Assembly: GCA_001970955.1 (NCBI GenBank)
Contig: MPUH01000142.1
Location: forward strand, 32,274-96,273
Source of the DNA: Stentor coeruleus
Taxonomy: Eukaryota > Ciliophora > Heterotrichea > Heterotrichida > Stentoridae
Reading direction: 5' to 3'
DNA: 64,000 nt
Shown one piece after another: positions 11,101 through 21,543 of this stretch; position 1 is the first letter of the stretch; every line of letters starts with the position of its first letter. A program made the translations under genes and the position numbers. Under the pieces are notes generated by a model. That model made no database searches. It was not told the DNA's origin and saw nothing but the letters and a program-made list of their open reading frames with translations.

Positions 11101-14100
11101 TGAACTCTATATTAAATGATATACCTATGCAAGATTTGATTTTTGATATATATTATTTAACACCTCCAATAGTAACTACTAGTAACATCAATAAACAACT
11201 TATAAACAATATCGATGTCTTTTATGATTCAAATATTGTTTATACATATTCAGATACTATAAATAAAATATCAGAAATCGAGTTTATACCTGGAACTTCT
11301 ATTGAAGGGATATCAATAAAAAAAATTACTCTTTTTCCTAATGTCCAAGGGACCAAAATGTCGAATTTAGAGATTTATTTTCAACCTAAATCCACCCTTC
11401 CTCCAGGAAGTGTACTAGAAATCTCAGGGGAAAATTTCATCCCAGATAATGATATAATAGACAATCTATGGTTTAATCACAAATGGTCTAAAGCTGAAAT
11501 ATCATCAAATAAACTATTAGTAACTATAGCTAAAGAACTCACTTCTAGTAAATACGTTCAACTTCGAAAAGATAATGCTATAAACATCTTAGAAGACTCA
11601 ATAAACTCCCAATGGACTATATCAGCATATTATGAATCAATACTCATAATGTATGATTTAGTTTCCCAATCATCAGGAGTTGTTAATTACCAAAGCTCAA
11701 GCACCTTAAGTTTCAATATTCTTAACCCAAACTTCACAGTTTCAATCAGTAACCAAGGTTTTGAATCTTATTACACCTTTGAATTTACTTTATCTACTAC
11801 CCTACCATCAGATGCTTATTTTGTTATAAAAGTACCTAAATCTTATAATGCCCATTTCGGCCCTGTTTATCAACTTAATCAAGCTTCTAATATTTATTAT
11901 TTATATGCAACATCTAATAATCACCCTATATTATGTTCAGTTGATCATTGGGTTGTAGTTTGTGATAATATTTATGCGAACTCTAAAAAAATATACTCAA
12001 TAACAATCCTCGCTATAAACCCATCATCAAGTAATTCAGGAGATTTTTGTATTTTTTTTACAAATAAAATTCTCAGTGTTTTCTATGCAATTTATCAAGA
12101 CGGGCTTAGTTATGAGAATTTTACAAGTGTGCCTGGGGTTTCTATAGACTTATCACAAATTTATTTATCAGACCATACTACAGCGCTTAGTAATTATGTG
12201 TTTGAAGTATATTTAGATGAGAATTTTGATGAAAATAGTTACATGATTGTGAATTTCCCTAAACAATATTCACTTGATAATGAAAATGATCTTATAATCC
12301 AATGTAAAGCTTTGTATTATTTAACACAGAAAGGTGAAAGTTTGATTACAGCAAGTGTAGGGTGTTCAATTTCAGACAATCAGTTAAGTTTTAATATAGA
12401 AAAAGCTAAAGTAGTTGAGTCTGATAACAAAATTTTCTTATCAGCTGATAGTATTACTAATCCTAAAAGTGGAATTGGACGAACAAGCAAAGGAGATACT
12501 TTTAAAGACGCAACTGATACTTCTAAGTTTATAAAATGCAATTACTGGACTGAGAAATTTCAAATTCTCAGTATAAACTCAAGGTCTAATAATACTGATA
12601 CACTTAGTTATTCAGGAATGTCTCATTATAATCTTAATGCTGGTTATTTAGCTTTTAACGCATCTGATGATGTTATTTTTATATCAGGATATGAAGATAG
12701 TATTAAAATTGCCCCTGGAATGATATCTTCGAAAATGAGGATATATATTGAAGGAGGACTTAAAGCGTATTATATTAAATTAACCCCTGTGGAAAATTCA
12801 AATACTTTATTTTTTAATGCTGATAGTTATGAACTTACACAAAATGCCCCTTGGAGTAGTTTTAGAGTTGGGTGTAAGGATAATTGTGTTGAATGGTTTT
12901 ATTACCTTAGATGGGAAATTTATGAAAAAGGTATTACAAGTTTAGTACAATATTGGAGACCTAGTCAGATATTAGTTGAAGTTAACTATAAATACTCAGC
13001 ATCTATTGTGGCTGAGACTATTTCAAACCTCCCGAATAATGGTCGAACTTTCCCTGTACTTTTGAGCATTTCAGGTGATTATTTCCCAGTTAAGGATTTG
13101 ATAGTTAAACTTACTTTATCAAACCCAAAACAAAGTATTACATTATCAACATCATCTATCAATTTTGATTCTACAACTAATTCAGCATATTTTCATATAA
13201 TAAACACTGGGGTTATTGAAACTAAAACTACTTATCAAGTCTTATATGAAATAATACCCTCAAACCCATCTTTTACTATTCAGTCAGAATCGTTGTTTAC
13301 TATAGATGAACTTTATGCTACTCAAACAACTATCACATCTTTAAACCTCACTTCGTATAATTCAACATCAATCCATGCTACTATCGATTTATCAACACCA
13401 AGTATATTAACATGGGTTATAGGCCATACAAATTTTTTATCAGAAAACGATATCTATAATAATTATGATAACCTAACATTATTAGTTTTTCCATTAGAAA
13501 TTGATGCTAGTGATTCTCAGCAAACCATCTCTGAACAATTATCAGAGTATCAAGGAAATCTTTATATAGAAAAATCTTCAGATTATGAAAACTATGAAAG
13601 TTATACAAAAAAAATACTTGTGTTAAGCAAAAATTTTGTTGTTATTGGGTGTAGTTATCATAATGAAGGGATTTCAACAATTTTTGAATCTAATGTTATG
13701 GCACCTGGACAAGAATATATGATAAGAGTATGGGCTGACAACTATAGTGGAACACTATCTTTCATAGAAAAAACTGGGATGACTGAAAGTTTACCTTTAG
13801 TTATTAAAGGGAATGTAACATTTGAAAACAGTAATGATTTGATTGCTATGGATACTTTATATAATGTTATTGCTGTTATTGCTGGAATCGACCCTTTAAG
13901 AATTGTCCTTTATGATTATAGTTTAGGAAGGAGACTTGATAAGTATGTAACAGAATTTTTTATTTTGAGTAATCCTTTTGATTCTAATGAAACCTTAGCT
14001 ATTTATGAAAGTGTAAATTTGAATTTGGTAAATACATTGAAGAAACTTGGAGTTAGTACTTCTGATATAACTTTTTTAGCTGATTTTATAACTCCAGATG

Positions 14101-14510
14101 AATGCGGTTCACCTAAGTTTAAAACTTCTAATTTTTATAGTGGCCAAACCAATGTTACGCTTAATTTTACAACAACTATTGATGGGTATATATATTGTAT
14201 AATTTAAAATAAAAAAACATATTCTGAAAAAGATCTTAGTGATGAGAATATTGTATTAGGTTTAAATAGGAATAGCTTATCTGCATTTGAAATCTTAGAT
14301 AAAAGGACTTATAAAATGCAGCAGGATGAATTAAGATATTGGAAAAATATAAGCATTTCAGGAGAATTTTATATTAATTTTACATTTTGTAATATTTATC
14401 CTGTTTTTCCGAATTGCCTTGATAAAGAAAGACTGATTTATAAGTTTGATATGTCTGAGTCTTTAGCTTTAGTTTATCTTGTTGTTGGTTTGGTTATAGG
14501 TTTAGGTTAA
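8184..14510 (+). CDS. Giant secreted/surface protein, signal peptide plus C-terminal hydrophobic anchor (in-frame TAA at 14205)
   Basis: ATG at 8184 starts a signal peptide (M-V-L-M-L-I-F-F-L-S-A-C-A, likely cut near residue 13). About 2000 residues of Ser/Thr/Ile/Tyr-rich, beta-prone sequence follow, with scattered Cys and many N-x-S/T sequons, typical of an extracellular repeat protein. The strict ORF ends at TAA 14205-14207 (2007 residues). The same frame stays open for another 100 codons to TAA at 14508 and ends in a hydrophobic stretch (S-L-A-L-V-Y-L-V-V-G-L-V-I-G-L-G) with no cytoplasmic tail, as in GPI-anchor signals. No 15/16-nt intron covers the first TAA. I infer one original gene of about 2108 codons, with the TAA being an error, a mutation (CAA to TAA) or a readthrough site. 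The family is not recognised; the role could be pellicle, adhesion or extracellular matrix. Confidence 0.8.
8208..8225 (+). other. GC-rich perfect inverted repeat in the signal-peptide codons
   Basis: CTCAGCGC-TT-GCGCTGAG is an 8-bp stem with a 2-nt spacer, in otherwise AT-rich DNA. It spans codons 9-14 of the giant surface gene, beginning 24 nt after the start codon. It could fold in DNA or mRNA; a regulatory role is only a possibility. Confidence 0.6.
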
Positions 14511-14862
14511 TAGTTAGATAAGTTTGCTTAATAGAATGAGAATTTTGATACTGAGTTTTATGGTTTTTAATGAAATTAATAAGTTTTTAGATGTATTGAG
14601 CTTTGCTATAATAAATTTACCCTTTTGAGGTAATTAAAAATACTCATAAGCATCATCTCTAAATAAAATATCTTCATTTCTAATCTTTATACGTACTATA
14701 ACCCAAAAAACCAAAATTATACCTTAATATACAAAAATAAAACTTTTATTGAACTTTAATAAAATTCCAAAACCAAGCAAATAAACAATTATTTTGTTTT
14801 CTTAGCCTATTATTAAACTCAGATTTTAAATCGATAACTAATTATATTGAAATATAGAAAAA
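14511..14862. other. Intergenic with compositional switch
   Basis: The first about 120 nt, after the upstream gene, are G/T-rich. From about 14640 to the next start codon the plus strand is A/C-rich and G-poor. No ORF or RNA gene was seen. Confidence 0.55.
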
Positions 14863-16227
14863 ATGAATCAAGTTTGCAGAGAACATAAGAAATCAATTAC
14901 CTGGAAATGCCCTTGTAAAGATATTGAACTATGTGATTCTTGCTTAGATCATCACAGATCAAATTCATGTGGATACACTCCAGGTAAAATACTCAAGAAA
15001 CTCTCTCCAGAAAGACTAGAATTTATGAGGATATCTATAAAAGCAAGGAATGATGCTGTAGATATGCAAATATGTAAAGTCCTACAAGAATCTTCAAATG
15101 CTATTAGAAAAATTGAAGAATTATCAAGGATCTGTATTAAAAATCTCCATAAAGAAAAGGAAAGATTAAGCGCTTTACAAAATAAGTACCTTTTTACAGC
15201 TCAGGAAGTTGGTGATATTAATAAGATTATTGAAGATAAAATTAAGGTCAATGAGAAGTGGTTAAGTGGATTAGATGCTATAATTGATGAAAAGTTTAAA
15301 GAAAGTACTTTTAAACATTGTTCTGAATTAACTATTACTCAGTTTAAAAAAAGAAAAATCATTACAGCAATGACTTTAACAGTTGATTGTAAAAGTGTTG
15401 TCTTTGGGTCTAGAGATAATATTCTTGTATTATCTTTGGCAAATAATTTGATTGAGAAGACTCTTATTGGCCACACAGAGGAGATAACATCATTAATCTA
15501 AACAGAAAAAAAAATAATCTCAGCATCAAAAGATAAAACTATAATCATCTGGGATCTATCAACGGGATGTAAAATCCATAGCTTTGAAGGTCACACCAGC
15601 TCAGTTACAGATATGAAATTCATCCCACAAGCAAGATTATTATTATCATGTTCATTAGACTGTTCAATGAAAAAGTGGAATCTTCAAGCCAAAACTTTAG
15701 AATGGATATTTAAAAGGCATCAATCATTTATCAGATGTATAGCAATAGATAAAAATACTTTACATGCATTTACAGGATCAGCTGATTCCTGTATAATAGA
15801 ATGGGATATACATAGAAATTCTATTATTCATGAATATAAAGGTCATAATAGAGCTATAGCATCTATTTCAATTAATGATATAGAAAATAAAATGGTTTCT
15901 GGTGATGATAATAGAATTATTATACTTTGGGATATAAAAAATCGATCTATGATAAAATCGATTGAAATGAAAACGAATTTAAAAACAATTTTTGGTTGGC
16001 ATGATATGAATATTGTTATATTAGAAGGTACTGATCATGCGTTTATTGTTGATACTGAGAATTTGGAGATTAAGGGTAGGATTCCTTTAAAGAAAAATGA
16101 TATTTGTTGTGCGTATTTAAGCCTTGAGATGAATAGTTTGATTTGTGGGTATGCAGATGGATCGATATGGTTGATTCAATTGATGAATGAGTATAGAGAA
16201 ATTAACTTATATATAAAATATGATTAG
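14863..16227 (+). CDS. B-box zinc finger / coiled-coil / WD40-repeat protein (in-frame TAA at 15499)
   Basis: ATG at 14863. An N-terminal B-box-like zinc finger (C-R-E-H, C-P-C, C-D-S-C, D-H-H) covers residues 4-35. A helical, coiled-coil-prone stretch runs to about residue 165, then WD40 blades to the C-terminus, with repeated G-H, S-x-D and W-D signatures. Codon 213 is TAA (15499-15501), inside a blade where the frame continues as T-E-K-K-I-I-S-A-S-K-D-K-T, exactly as a WD repeat should. The downstream half (Met at 15613 onward) is in the same frame and ends at TAG 16225-16227. No GT...AG pair of 15-16 nt covers the stop. Read through, the protein is 454 residues with Gln fitting at codon 213. 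The family resembles scaffolding TRIM-like/WD proteins; its partner is unknown. Confidence 0.8.
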
Positions 16228-16449
16228 AAATAAAGATTAAAGATTTTTTTTCTTATTATTTTGTATATCAGTTGATTAATATATTAATCATAAACTATTA
16301 TATCACAAAATTTCAACCTAGATTTCTTTAAATCAACAGAAATTTCCCCAAATTTTTTACCTCTCAAAAGCCCAAACCTCTAATCACTCTATCCTAATTT
16401 TTAAATCCTCCTATCAATTTTCACATCTAAATCCTCCTAATAATTCTAC

Positions 16450-17262
16450 TTAAAGAATAATAAATATATTCTTGTTAATTTTCTTGGGATCAATGAACAC
16501 AACTTTTTCATAAACTCCTTTACAGTTGATTTCTACCCATAGATCAATAAACATAAACGGATGCGAGCAATGGTATTTCTGATCACTCCAAGGCATATTC
16601 CTAAAATTCACAGTCATTCTAGCATCAGTATTCATATCACACATCTTCAAAAACCCAGTTGTAGTATTGCAATCCACATTAAACATTTTCGCAAGGGTAC
16701 TTCCAGAATATTCCTTATATTCTTCAATATTAAATTTATCATACTCTTGTCCACAATCAATAACATAAGAAGTTTGATCTGAAAAGTATTTTTTGACTGT
16801 TTCATTGCTGTAAAGGTAGTCTTTGATTTCAAGTTCATCGAATTCAGGATGAGAAACTTTATCTCTTACACGATAATACCAAACAAGAGCTGAAATGCCA
16901 GAATAGATCCAAAATGGTTTGAAGACTGTTGCGGCAATAAGAGAAAAAGTTGCACATGATGCTGGGACTATAGCCATTGTAGTAATATCCATAGCTCGAA
17001 GATATCTATATGAAAAGAATTCCCATTGGGCAAGGATATTGATTTTGAACCAAAATATTGAAGTGTCCCATGGTCGATGTATTTTATAGTCTTTAGACGT
17101 ATGAGTGTATGTATGTTCTTTTCCTTCTAAACCATATGTTTGATGCTGTGAAAAATAATCTTTGTACCTGGTATTGTATTTATGTCCTCCTCCTACATAC
17201 AAGTTTCTATTTGGAAAGTATTCACCCCAGGAGAAACATCTGCTTAAGTTCCTAGAATGCAT
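16450..17262 (-). CDS. Hypothetical protein with a central two-TM hairpin
   Basis: 270 residues, ATG at 17262, TAA at 16450. The N-terminal 80 residues are Tyr/His-rich and soluble. Residues about 93-137 form two adjacent hydrophobic segments, and the C-terminal half is acidic with several Cys. No cleavable signal peptide is obvious. I do not recognise the family. A short membrane hairpin with a Tyr-rich N-terminus would suit a ciliate-specific organelle membrane subunit, but that is a guess. It converges with the upstream WD40 gene across a 222-nt C-rich gap. Confidence 0.7.
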   Translation of the reverse strand: MHSRNLSRCFSWGEYFPNRNLYVGGGHKYNTRYKDYFSQHQTYGLEGKEHTYTHTSKDYKIHRPWDTSIFWFKINILAQWEFFSYRYLRAMDITTMAIVPASCATFSLIAATVFKPFWIYSGISALVWYYRVRDKVSHPEFDELEIKDYLYSNETVKKYFSDQTSYVIDCGQEYDKFNIEEYKEYSGSTLAKMFNVDCNTTTGFLKMCDMNTDARMTVNFRNMPWSDQKYHCSHPFMFIDLWVEINCKGVYEKVVFIDPKKINKNIFIIL

Positions 17263-17442
17263 ATTTATATTGGTAAATATTACAGGTTGTAAAGATAATT
17301 TAAATCATGATTGAAAAAAATAAACACTGAAGGGATTTTATTATGAGAGGTTTGATGGATGAACTTTCATGATATTATTTTAATGGGGTTATGAAAAAAA
17401 TTGAAGAGATGATGATTTTAAAAAGCTGGGTATAAATATAAT

Positions 17443-17628
17443 TTAATGGTTTTTATTGATTGTAATAACATATTTTATTTGATCTTGCATGTTTTCTTTG
17501 CCATAATAATTCGATAAGACAGCTTTCATTTGATATTTAGTGCGTTTTATTGGTGGAATACTGGTTTTGGTTCTATTCCCAAGTACTTTTAATGGTATTT
17601 GTGTGGTAGTCTGTTTCATATTTGGCAT
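17443..17628 (-). CDS. Small hypothetical basic protein
   Basis: 61 codons starting M-P-N-M-K-Q. The composition is mixed, with Tyr, Gln, Pro and charged residues, unlike the Ile/Phe/Lys-only translations of noncoding DNA here. No domain is recognised. It sits in the gap between two divergently oriented genes. At this length chance cannot be excluded. Confidence 0.35.
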   Translation of the reverse strand: MPNMKQTTTQIPLKVLGNRTKTSIPPIKRTKYQMKAVLSNYYGKENMQDQIKYVITINKNH

Positions 17629-17997
17629 ATTCTAAGGAATGATTAACTACTTCTAATCCCAGATTTCTGATGATTCTCATTAATATTTCTGATGTTCGAT
17701 TTCAAATTGAATCAAAAAACAAGCTTTAAATGTCTCGAATTTCCAAATATTTGTATTAATAAATTTATTATAATATCTAATCTCTTATATAAACTTTCAT
17801 TTGCTATTAAATTCATACTTTTACTTAATCTTCAACATCCTAATTTTCCAATTAATCATCCTCATTATCCAAAATACAACAATTCACACTTAATCACAAA
17901 TACCTTCGCATATACAATAAGCCCTAAATTCATTATATTATCCAAACCTATCCAGCCATTTCGCTTTTGGCATGATCATTTCATTTTGTATAAATAA
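17629..17997. other. Upstream region of the cNMP-binding gene
   Basis: Strongly A/C/T with few G on the plus strand. A 101-codon open frame starting at 17692 runs exactly to the next ATG, but its composition (Ile/Phe/Asn/His/Pro) reflects the C-rich upstream bias; I treat it as noncoding. Confidence 0.5.
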
Positions 17998-19329
17998 ATG
18001 CTCAGCAATATAAACATCGAGGAAGTTATCAAAATTTGTAGCAAACGTCCTCATGAACGAACTGTCCCTGATATTTGTTATCTCGAAGATCTAACAAAGT
18101 CTTTAAAAGTATTTAAAAACATTATAGAAACCAATGGGCCATCCTCTCACTTTCTCTGCTGTAAATTCCTCAAATATCAATACTGTGAAATAGGCGAATA
18201 TCTGTTTAAGCTTGGTGATACTGGGACAAGATTCTACATCATAATGGAAGGTATAGTAGGTGTTGAGGTCCAAATGACAAACCCAAAGGGTGAGTCTCAT
18301 ATGGTTGAAGTAACATCTCTTAATAGTGGTTCATCTTTTGGAGAGTTAGCTTTAGAAAACAACAAACCCAGAGCAGCTTCAATCCGTTGCAGAACCAAAT
18401 CACATTTTATATACTTAGAAAAATCTGATTATGAAAGATTAGTTTCAAGAATGATAATAGAAAAACGTGCATCATTAGTAAATTTTTTACAAGCTTTACC
18501 TTTATTTAAAGGTTACACAAAAGGTAAATTGACAAAACTAACTTATATATTCAGAGAAAAAACATATAATAAAGGTCAATATGTATATTCTGAAGGTGAA
18601 ATATCTGAAGAGATTTTTATAGTAAAAGATGGGGAATTCGAAATATATAAACCTATAAAAAAGCATCAGGCTAGAACATTTGCTGATCACCATGGGGTGT
18701 TAAAAAATAAAGTGAAAAAAGTTCAAAATTTGGGTCGAGGGGAAATTTTTGGTGAGACTGAAGTGTTTTGGGATTGCAAAAGGGTGTATTCATGCAAATG
18801 TAGTCATGGCCCTTCTTGTGTTTTTGCAGTTAACAAAATCGAGTTTTTCAAGAATGTTCAAGACGAAGAGACCCTTGAACTATTCCGCAAGCAAATGGCA
18901 GCTAAAGAAAAAGCGATACATAAACGAGTTGAAATACTAGAAAAAATTGAAGAGGATATCACATCTTATAATAAAAATGCCGAAATACATTCTATAAAAG
19001 CTAAAACTAACATAGACAATGAAAATTTAGAAATACCAGTTTTAAACTCGACAAAAGCTTCATTTGGACAATCCTTACATCCAATCCACAAAAAACACGT
19101 TTCTGAGATTTTTTTAACTAAAGCTCTTCCTCACAATTATCGTTCAGGGTCTCAATTGCCAGAACTTAACACCCTAAACCAGTCGCAAAAAAAACTCCCA
19201 AAACCACTGATTTTCATATCCCCAACAATTAAACTTAGGCTCAATAAAAACAAATACCTTCCTCGACCTCTAAATGACAAGCTTTTTGAAAGCGAAGTAC
19301 ATTTCAATGTTTACTCCTTTAAGCATTAA
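17998..19329 (+). CDS. Protein with two cyclic-nucleotide-binding (CNB) domains
   Basis: 443 residues. The first CNB domain (about 50-160) has a complete phosphate-binding cassette, F-G-E-L-A followed by R-A-A, as in PKA/PKG regulatory domains, so it should bind cAMP or cGMP. The second (about 165-300) has the Gly turns and F-G-E-T but lacks R-A-A, so it may not bind nucleotide. The C-terminal 140 residues are Lys/Ser/Pro-rich and disordered. There is no kinase domain and no clear PKA pseudosubstrate site, so this is a stand-alone CNB protein rather than a standard PKA regulatory subunit. The ATG directly follows an upstream in-frame TAA. Confidence 0.9.
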   Translation: MLSNINIEEVIKICSKRPHERTVPDICYLEDLTKSLKVFKNIIETNGPSSHFLCCKFLKYQYCEIGEYLFKLGDTGTRFYIIMEGIVGVEVQMTNPKGESHMVEVTSLNSGSSFGELALENNKPRAASIRCRTKSHFIYLEKSDYERLVSRMIIEKRASLVNFLQALPLFKGYTKGKLTKLTYIFREKTYNKGQYVYSEGEISEEIFIVKDGEFEIYKPIKKHQARTFADHHGVLKNKVKKVQNLGRGEIFGETEVFWDCKRVYSCKCSHGPSCVFAVNKIEFFKNVQDEETLELFRKQMAAKEKAIHKRVEILEKIEEDITSYNKNAEIHSIKAKTNIDNENLEIPVLNSTKASFGQSLHPIHKKHVSEIFLTKALPHNYRSGSQLPELNTLNQSQKKLPKPLIFISPTIKLRLNKNKYLPRPLNDKLFESEVHFNVYSFKH

Positions 19330-19364
19330 ATAAATTGTATACATAATATCTTTTAGATGCAAAA

Positions 19365-20597
19365 ATGGAACAAGTGACTTTTAATTGGATTCTCCAATGT
19401 GTGAGTTCATCATCATGTATAATCCCTGTACTTGATACTACAATAATAAGAGATGATAGAGTGTTATGTGAATATACAATGAATGATAGAGTTTTATATA
19501 AAACACAACCCAGCGACATTGTCACAATAAATCAACTTCTCGCTGGGCTTATAACAACTTTTACTATAAAAAACAGACTGAAACGTCAAGGGGATATTGT
19601 TTGTTATATATCTTCAAAAGTCTTTAGAGAAAGCTTAACTTTAAAAGAACTTAAAGAGTTTAATACAAACTATTCAGGGCTAAGCAAAATTACAAGTGTC
19701 CAGATCGCTAAAAAACACTTTTATAGAGAGCCTAGACATTATGTATACCAACTAAATTATCAAAGCGAGAAATATATCCCAAGTTTTGGTATGAAAAAAG
19801 ATAACAAACTAATCAGAGTTGACAGTAGAGATTTTTATGAAAAATCTCGGGATATAGCTAGACTGTTATTATTATATATTGAAGAAAATAAAATGAAAAA
19901 AGTTATTTCGATAACAATTGACCTAGTATCTGATGATGATTATAAACTTTGGCTTATGGATGTTACTGATTGTAAAGTCATGGATATGGGGACTTTGAAG
20001 ATGTATAGGATTGACAGTTATAAAGATTTAAAGTCTATACCAAAGAAAAAACCTGGGTTTAAAAGCTTTGCTAATAGGACTATGCAAGGGTATAGTTGTC
20101 CTTCTTTCCCTGTTATAATAACTCCGGAAATATGTAGTTCAGATGATGAGGGTGAGAAGGTTATGGGGAAAAAAGAGGAGAAAATTGATATTCCTGAAGT
20201 CCCGTTGCTGTTTAGGAAAAATACAATTTTTAGGAAAGAACTGAAGAAAAAAAAACGAGGGCATGAGTCTGATGAAAATTTTAGGGATTTTCTTGAAATA
20301 TTGTCGAAAACTTTTGCGAAGTATGAAGCGGAGAATAAGGGAAGAGAGTATTGTGATGGGGATATTGAAAAGGAAATGAAAAGGATTGCAAGTATTTTGG
20401 ACCCTGAGTATGGAAATGATGACCCTAGTGGTTTGAAATTGAATAATGATAGACCTTTTACACATTCGCCATCATTAGTACCTGGATATCATTTAAAGGG
20501 TAATTTAAAAACTAACAGCAATGTTGTTTCTCGTAAAGGTAGTGAAGTCTCGTATCGCCGACACTCTAATTTCCGTATCAAAACTTCCCGCAAGTAA
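19365..20597 (+). CDS. Hypothetical protein, 410 residues
   Basis: ATG at 19365, 35 nt after the previous stop; TAA at 20595-20597. The N-terminal half (1-230) looks folded, with alternating hydrophobic strands and helices, including a Leu-rich segment near 165-180. The rest is Lys/Glu-rich and mostly disordered, ending with a basic Arg/Ser/Lys tail. Family unknown. Coding status is secure from length and codon quality. Confidence 0.75.
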   Translation: MEQVTFNWILQCVSSSSCIIPVLDTTIIRDDRVLCEYTMNDRVLYKTQPSDIVTINQLLAGLITTFTIKNRLKRQGDIVCYISSKVFRESLTLKELKEFNTNYSGLSKITSVQIAKKHFYREPRHYVYQLNYQSEKYIPSFGMKKDNKLIRVDSRDFYEKSRDIARLLLLYIEENKMKKVISITIDLVSDDDYKLWLMDVTDCKVMDMGTLKMYRIDSYKDLKSIPKKKPGFKSFANRTMQGYSCPSFPVIITPEICSSDDEGEKVMGKKEEKIDIPEVPLLFRKNTIFRKELKKKKRGHESDENFRDFLEILSKTFAKYEAENKGREYCDGDIEKEMKRIASILDPEYGNDDPSGLKLNNDRPFTHSPSLVPGYHLKGNLKTNSNVVSRKGSEVSYRRHSNFRIKTSRK

Positions 20598-20756
20598 GTT
20601 TGAATTATAATTAATAAAATAAACCGCTTTTTACATCGAATCTTTACCCAAGATTAATTTCTTAAAAAATACCAAATCACAAAAAAATATGAATTTAACC
20701 CATTATACATAAAACAAAAATTTTAGCTACATCATACAAAATGCATATGTTTATAA

Positions 20757-21440
20757 TTAAAACTCATCAGCTCCATGATAAGTCAAACTTTCATTCCATG
20801 CAGCATCCGAAATATCTTCTACCTCGAAATTTTTCTTCACCGGGTTTTCCTTAGCCATGCCATAAACATTATACCTTTTCGCTCTATCCTTAATCCAATT
20901 AACAAAATATATCAAAATTTCTTTTGCTTTATCTACATCGCTAGTCATATTTTTGTTTTCTTCCCTGACGAAGTTTTGAAAATCTCCTAATTCACTTATT
21001 TTATCAGTCATAGTCTGAAGTTTTTTGCCTATTTTTGCATGATTGACCGAGAGTTCTTTGATTGTGTTACAAAGAATCATGTTTTTTATAGCTGGATTAG
21101 ACTGACTGAACACTACAGGTAAAAGTGAATTTTTTTGCTTTTTGTGTATGCTTTCAACCAAATCTGGTCGGTTTTTCTCGAAAAGTGGATGTTTGAAAGC
21201 CTTACCTGTAATAGTCTTTTTGTCTCGGACAAAGCCGTAAAGGTTGAGCTGCCTATGGAAACTGGCGAAGTTGCTGTGTTTGAAGAATAATGGAAGAACT
21301 TTTTCAGTGAAGTCTTTGATGTTATAGATTATAAAGGACTTACCATCGTTGGACCAAGAGATTATATTGTGATGCAGGTTTTCATTGAGGATTTTTGTCA
21401 GGATTTCAAGAAAGATACTCTTGCCTTCAGATAGTTTCAT
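20757..21440 (-). CDS. Heat-shock-factor-type transcription factor
   Basis: Sequence-specific nuclear DNA-binding protein of the HSF family, 227 residues. Residues 6-105 match the winged-helix HSF domain: I-I-S-W-S followed by a G-K-S-F segment, F-F-K-H-S-N-F with S-F-x-R-Q-L-N-L-Y-G-F (the recognition helix), and F-K-H-P-L-F with R-P-D-L. A helical, coiled-coil-like segment about 125-165 could be the HR-A/B trimerisation region. The protein is short compared with animal or yeast HSF, with only about 60 residues after the coiled coil and no obvious activation domain. Ciliates have many small HSF-like factors, so a heat-shock role is not certain. Confidence 0.93.
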   Translation of the reverse strand: MKLSEGKSIFLEILTKILNENLHHNIISWSNDGKSFIIYNIKDFTEKVLPLFFKHSNFASFHRQLNLYGFVRDKKTITGKAFKHPLFEKNRPDLVESIHKKQKNSLLPVVFSQSNPAIKNMILCNTIKELSVNHAKIGKKLQTMTDKISELGDFQNFVREENKNMTSDVDKAKEILIYFVNWIKDRAKRYNVYGMAKENPVKKNFEVEDISDAAWNESLTYHGADEF

Positions 21441-21543
21441 TTATAGAATATTCGGGAAAATGGAAAGATTCCAGAAATCTTATACAAATCTACTATGAAA
21501 AAGATTTTTCCTTCAGGACTATTCAATCTTTAAAATATTATAA

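Noticed and set aside
15481-15510. 15/16-nt intron to explain the TAA in the WD40 gene
   Set aside because: No GT lies 15 or 16 nt before the AG that follows the stop, and all surrounding codons are needed by the WD blade.
17692-17997. 101-codon plus ORF directly upstream of the CNB gene
   Set aside because: Its composition follows the G-poor upstream bias, and no domain is present; it ends exactly at the next start by chance.
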